Shown here one piece after another: positions 6,236 to 6,663 of a stretch of DNA of 6,663 bases. This DNA is from an uncultured Chlamydiae bacterium (GTDB lineage: Bacteria > Chlamydiota > Chlamydiia > Chlamydiales > SM23-39). The stretch covers positions 1-6,663 of the forward strand of contig CAIVVG010000151.1 of assembly GCA_903909295.1 (NCBI GenBank), read 5' to 3'. Position numbers and translations under genes: made by a program. Numbering within the stretch: position 1 is the stretch's first letter; the number at the start of each line of letters is the position of its first letter. The notes under the pieces are model-generated. The model worked only from the letters and a program-made list of their open reading frames with translations, searched no databases and was not told the DNA's origin.

Positions 6236-6264
6236 TTTATTTCTAATTGTATTTTTGATATAAT
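6236..6264 (+). promoter_or_regulatory. Extended -10 promoter before the right-edge gene
   Basis: TGATATAAT (6256-6264) is a perfect -10 with the extended TG element. The 17-base-spaced -35 position is a weak TTTATT (6236-6241), which an extended -10 can tolerate. Transcription would begin near 6271, about 31 bases before the ATG at 6302. It lies in the AT-rich gap directly after the miaA stop, where I see no convincing terminator hairpin. Confidence 0.65.
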
Positions 6265-6301
6265 AGTACCTACATTAACAACTAATAATGGAGATTTTAT
6301 T

Positions 6302-6663
6302 ATGAGCGCTATTACACTTCCAGGAGTTCCAATAGTAGTAATGACAGCCCACCCGCAACGCCGCGGGGAACGCCTGTTAGAGGGGTCGAATACAATCCCT
6401 CTTCGGTGCGAGAAACAATCCACCAATTAACAGTAAAGCTCAGAGATGAGCCAAGCCCCGGAAAACAGGGGGAAATTGAAGCTGCTATTCGGGTACTCAG
6501 GGAATTACACCCCGAAACACCGAACCTTCATGGGATTGCTCCCAGAATGAGATTGGCTCAAGAAGAGGGGCGTCGAGCGGCAGAAAAGAAAGCTCTTTTT
6601 ATGGAATGTTTTTCTTGCTGCTTCAAAAACAAGGGGATTCCGCATTCACCATCGCAAGACAGA
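6302..6663 (+). pseudogene. Frameshifted gene of unknown function (runs off right edge)
   Basis: The ATG at 6302 has GGAG eight bases upstream and a strong promoter, but its frame ends at TAA 6428 after 42 codons (MSAITLPGVPIVV...). The -1 frame has no stop from 6289 to the window edge (about 125 codons). It reads as plausible protein: a Ser/Asn/Pro-rich start (SRSSNSSNDSPPATPRGTP), then charged helical stretches such as GEIEAAIRVLRELHPETP and LAQEEGRRAAEKKALFMECF, and a CFSCCF cluster. That frame has no ATG until 6547 and only a GTG at 6406 without a Shine-Dalgarno site. A one-base loss within the first few codons, near 6314-6320, would join the two as MSAIT-x-SRSSNSS and explains everything seen. 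I do not recognise the family. Sequencing error, strain-specific inactivation, or two separate small ORFs remain possible. Confidence 0.55.

Noticed and set aside
6222..6240. Terminator hairpin after miaA (AAGG...CCTT followed by T-rich sequence)
   Set aside because: The stem is only four base pairs and overlaps the miaA stop codon, too weak to call.
6379..6401. tRNA T-arm-like sequence GGGGTCGAATACAATCCCTC
   Set aside because: Only a five-base stem with a long loop; there is no acceptor stem, anticodon arm or D-arm around it, and it lies inside the open -1 frame.

Overview
The window looks like chromosome from a member of the phylum Chlamydiae, most likely one of the amoeba-associated families (Parachlamydiales type) rather than Chlamydia itself. 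The main support is the adjacent pair of a STAS-domain anti-sigma-factor antagonist and miaA on the plus strand. As I recall, this order matches rsbV_2-miaA (CT765-CT766) in Chlamydia trachomatis. The large lineage-specific proteins in the left half also fit the environmental chlamydiae. The assignment rests on synteny and protein character, not on a database search.

Left half (1-4270, minus strand). Two related genes lie in tandem. The upstream one (3877 to 362) encodes a 1171-residue protein. Its N-terminal ~230 residues carry a nucleotidyltransferase-fold (AbiEii-like) signature: KGG, then DxDxD, then a later acidic strand. A poly-proline hinge and about 730 residues of apparently helical, repeat-like sequence follow. 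The gene has a good promoter, a Shine-Dalgarno site and a GTG start. Fifty bases after it ends, a second gene starts at 311 and runs off the left edge. Its visible 103 residues repeat the same KGG-15-DxDxD core with identical spacing, so it is a diverged tandem paralogue. Just upstream of the pair is a decayed AlbA_2/Schlafen-type gene. It keeps the N-terminal AlbA_2 region and, in another frame, a short piece resembling the far C-terminal region of the same large family, so most of its middle appears to be deleted. A perfect 11-bp inverted repeat lies between this remnant and the promoter of the large gene.

Middle (4271-4646). This is a 376-base divergent intergenic region with no convincing gene. 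It contains an 11-base tandem repeat in front of the AlbA_2 remnant and a strong Shine-Dalgarno site for khpA at its right end.

Right half (4647-6232, plus strand). This is a compact operon: khpA (KH-domain RNA-binding protein), a STAS anti-sigma-factor antagonist and miaA (tRNA dimethylallyltransferase). The first two genes are 12 bases apart and the last two overlap by a GTGA stop/start. It joins RNA binding, control of the sigma-factor partner switch and tRNA modification in one transcript.

Right edge (6233-6663). A strong extended -10 promoter and a Shine-Dalgarno site lead into an ATG at 6302. That frame stops after 42 codons, while the -1 frame stays open from 6289 to the edge and reads like real protein. 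This looks like a frameshifted gene of unknown function.
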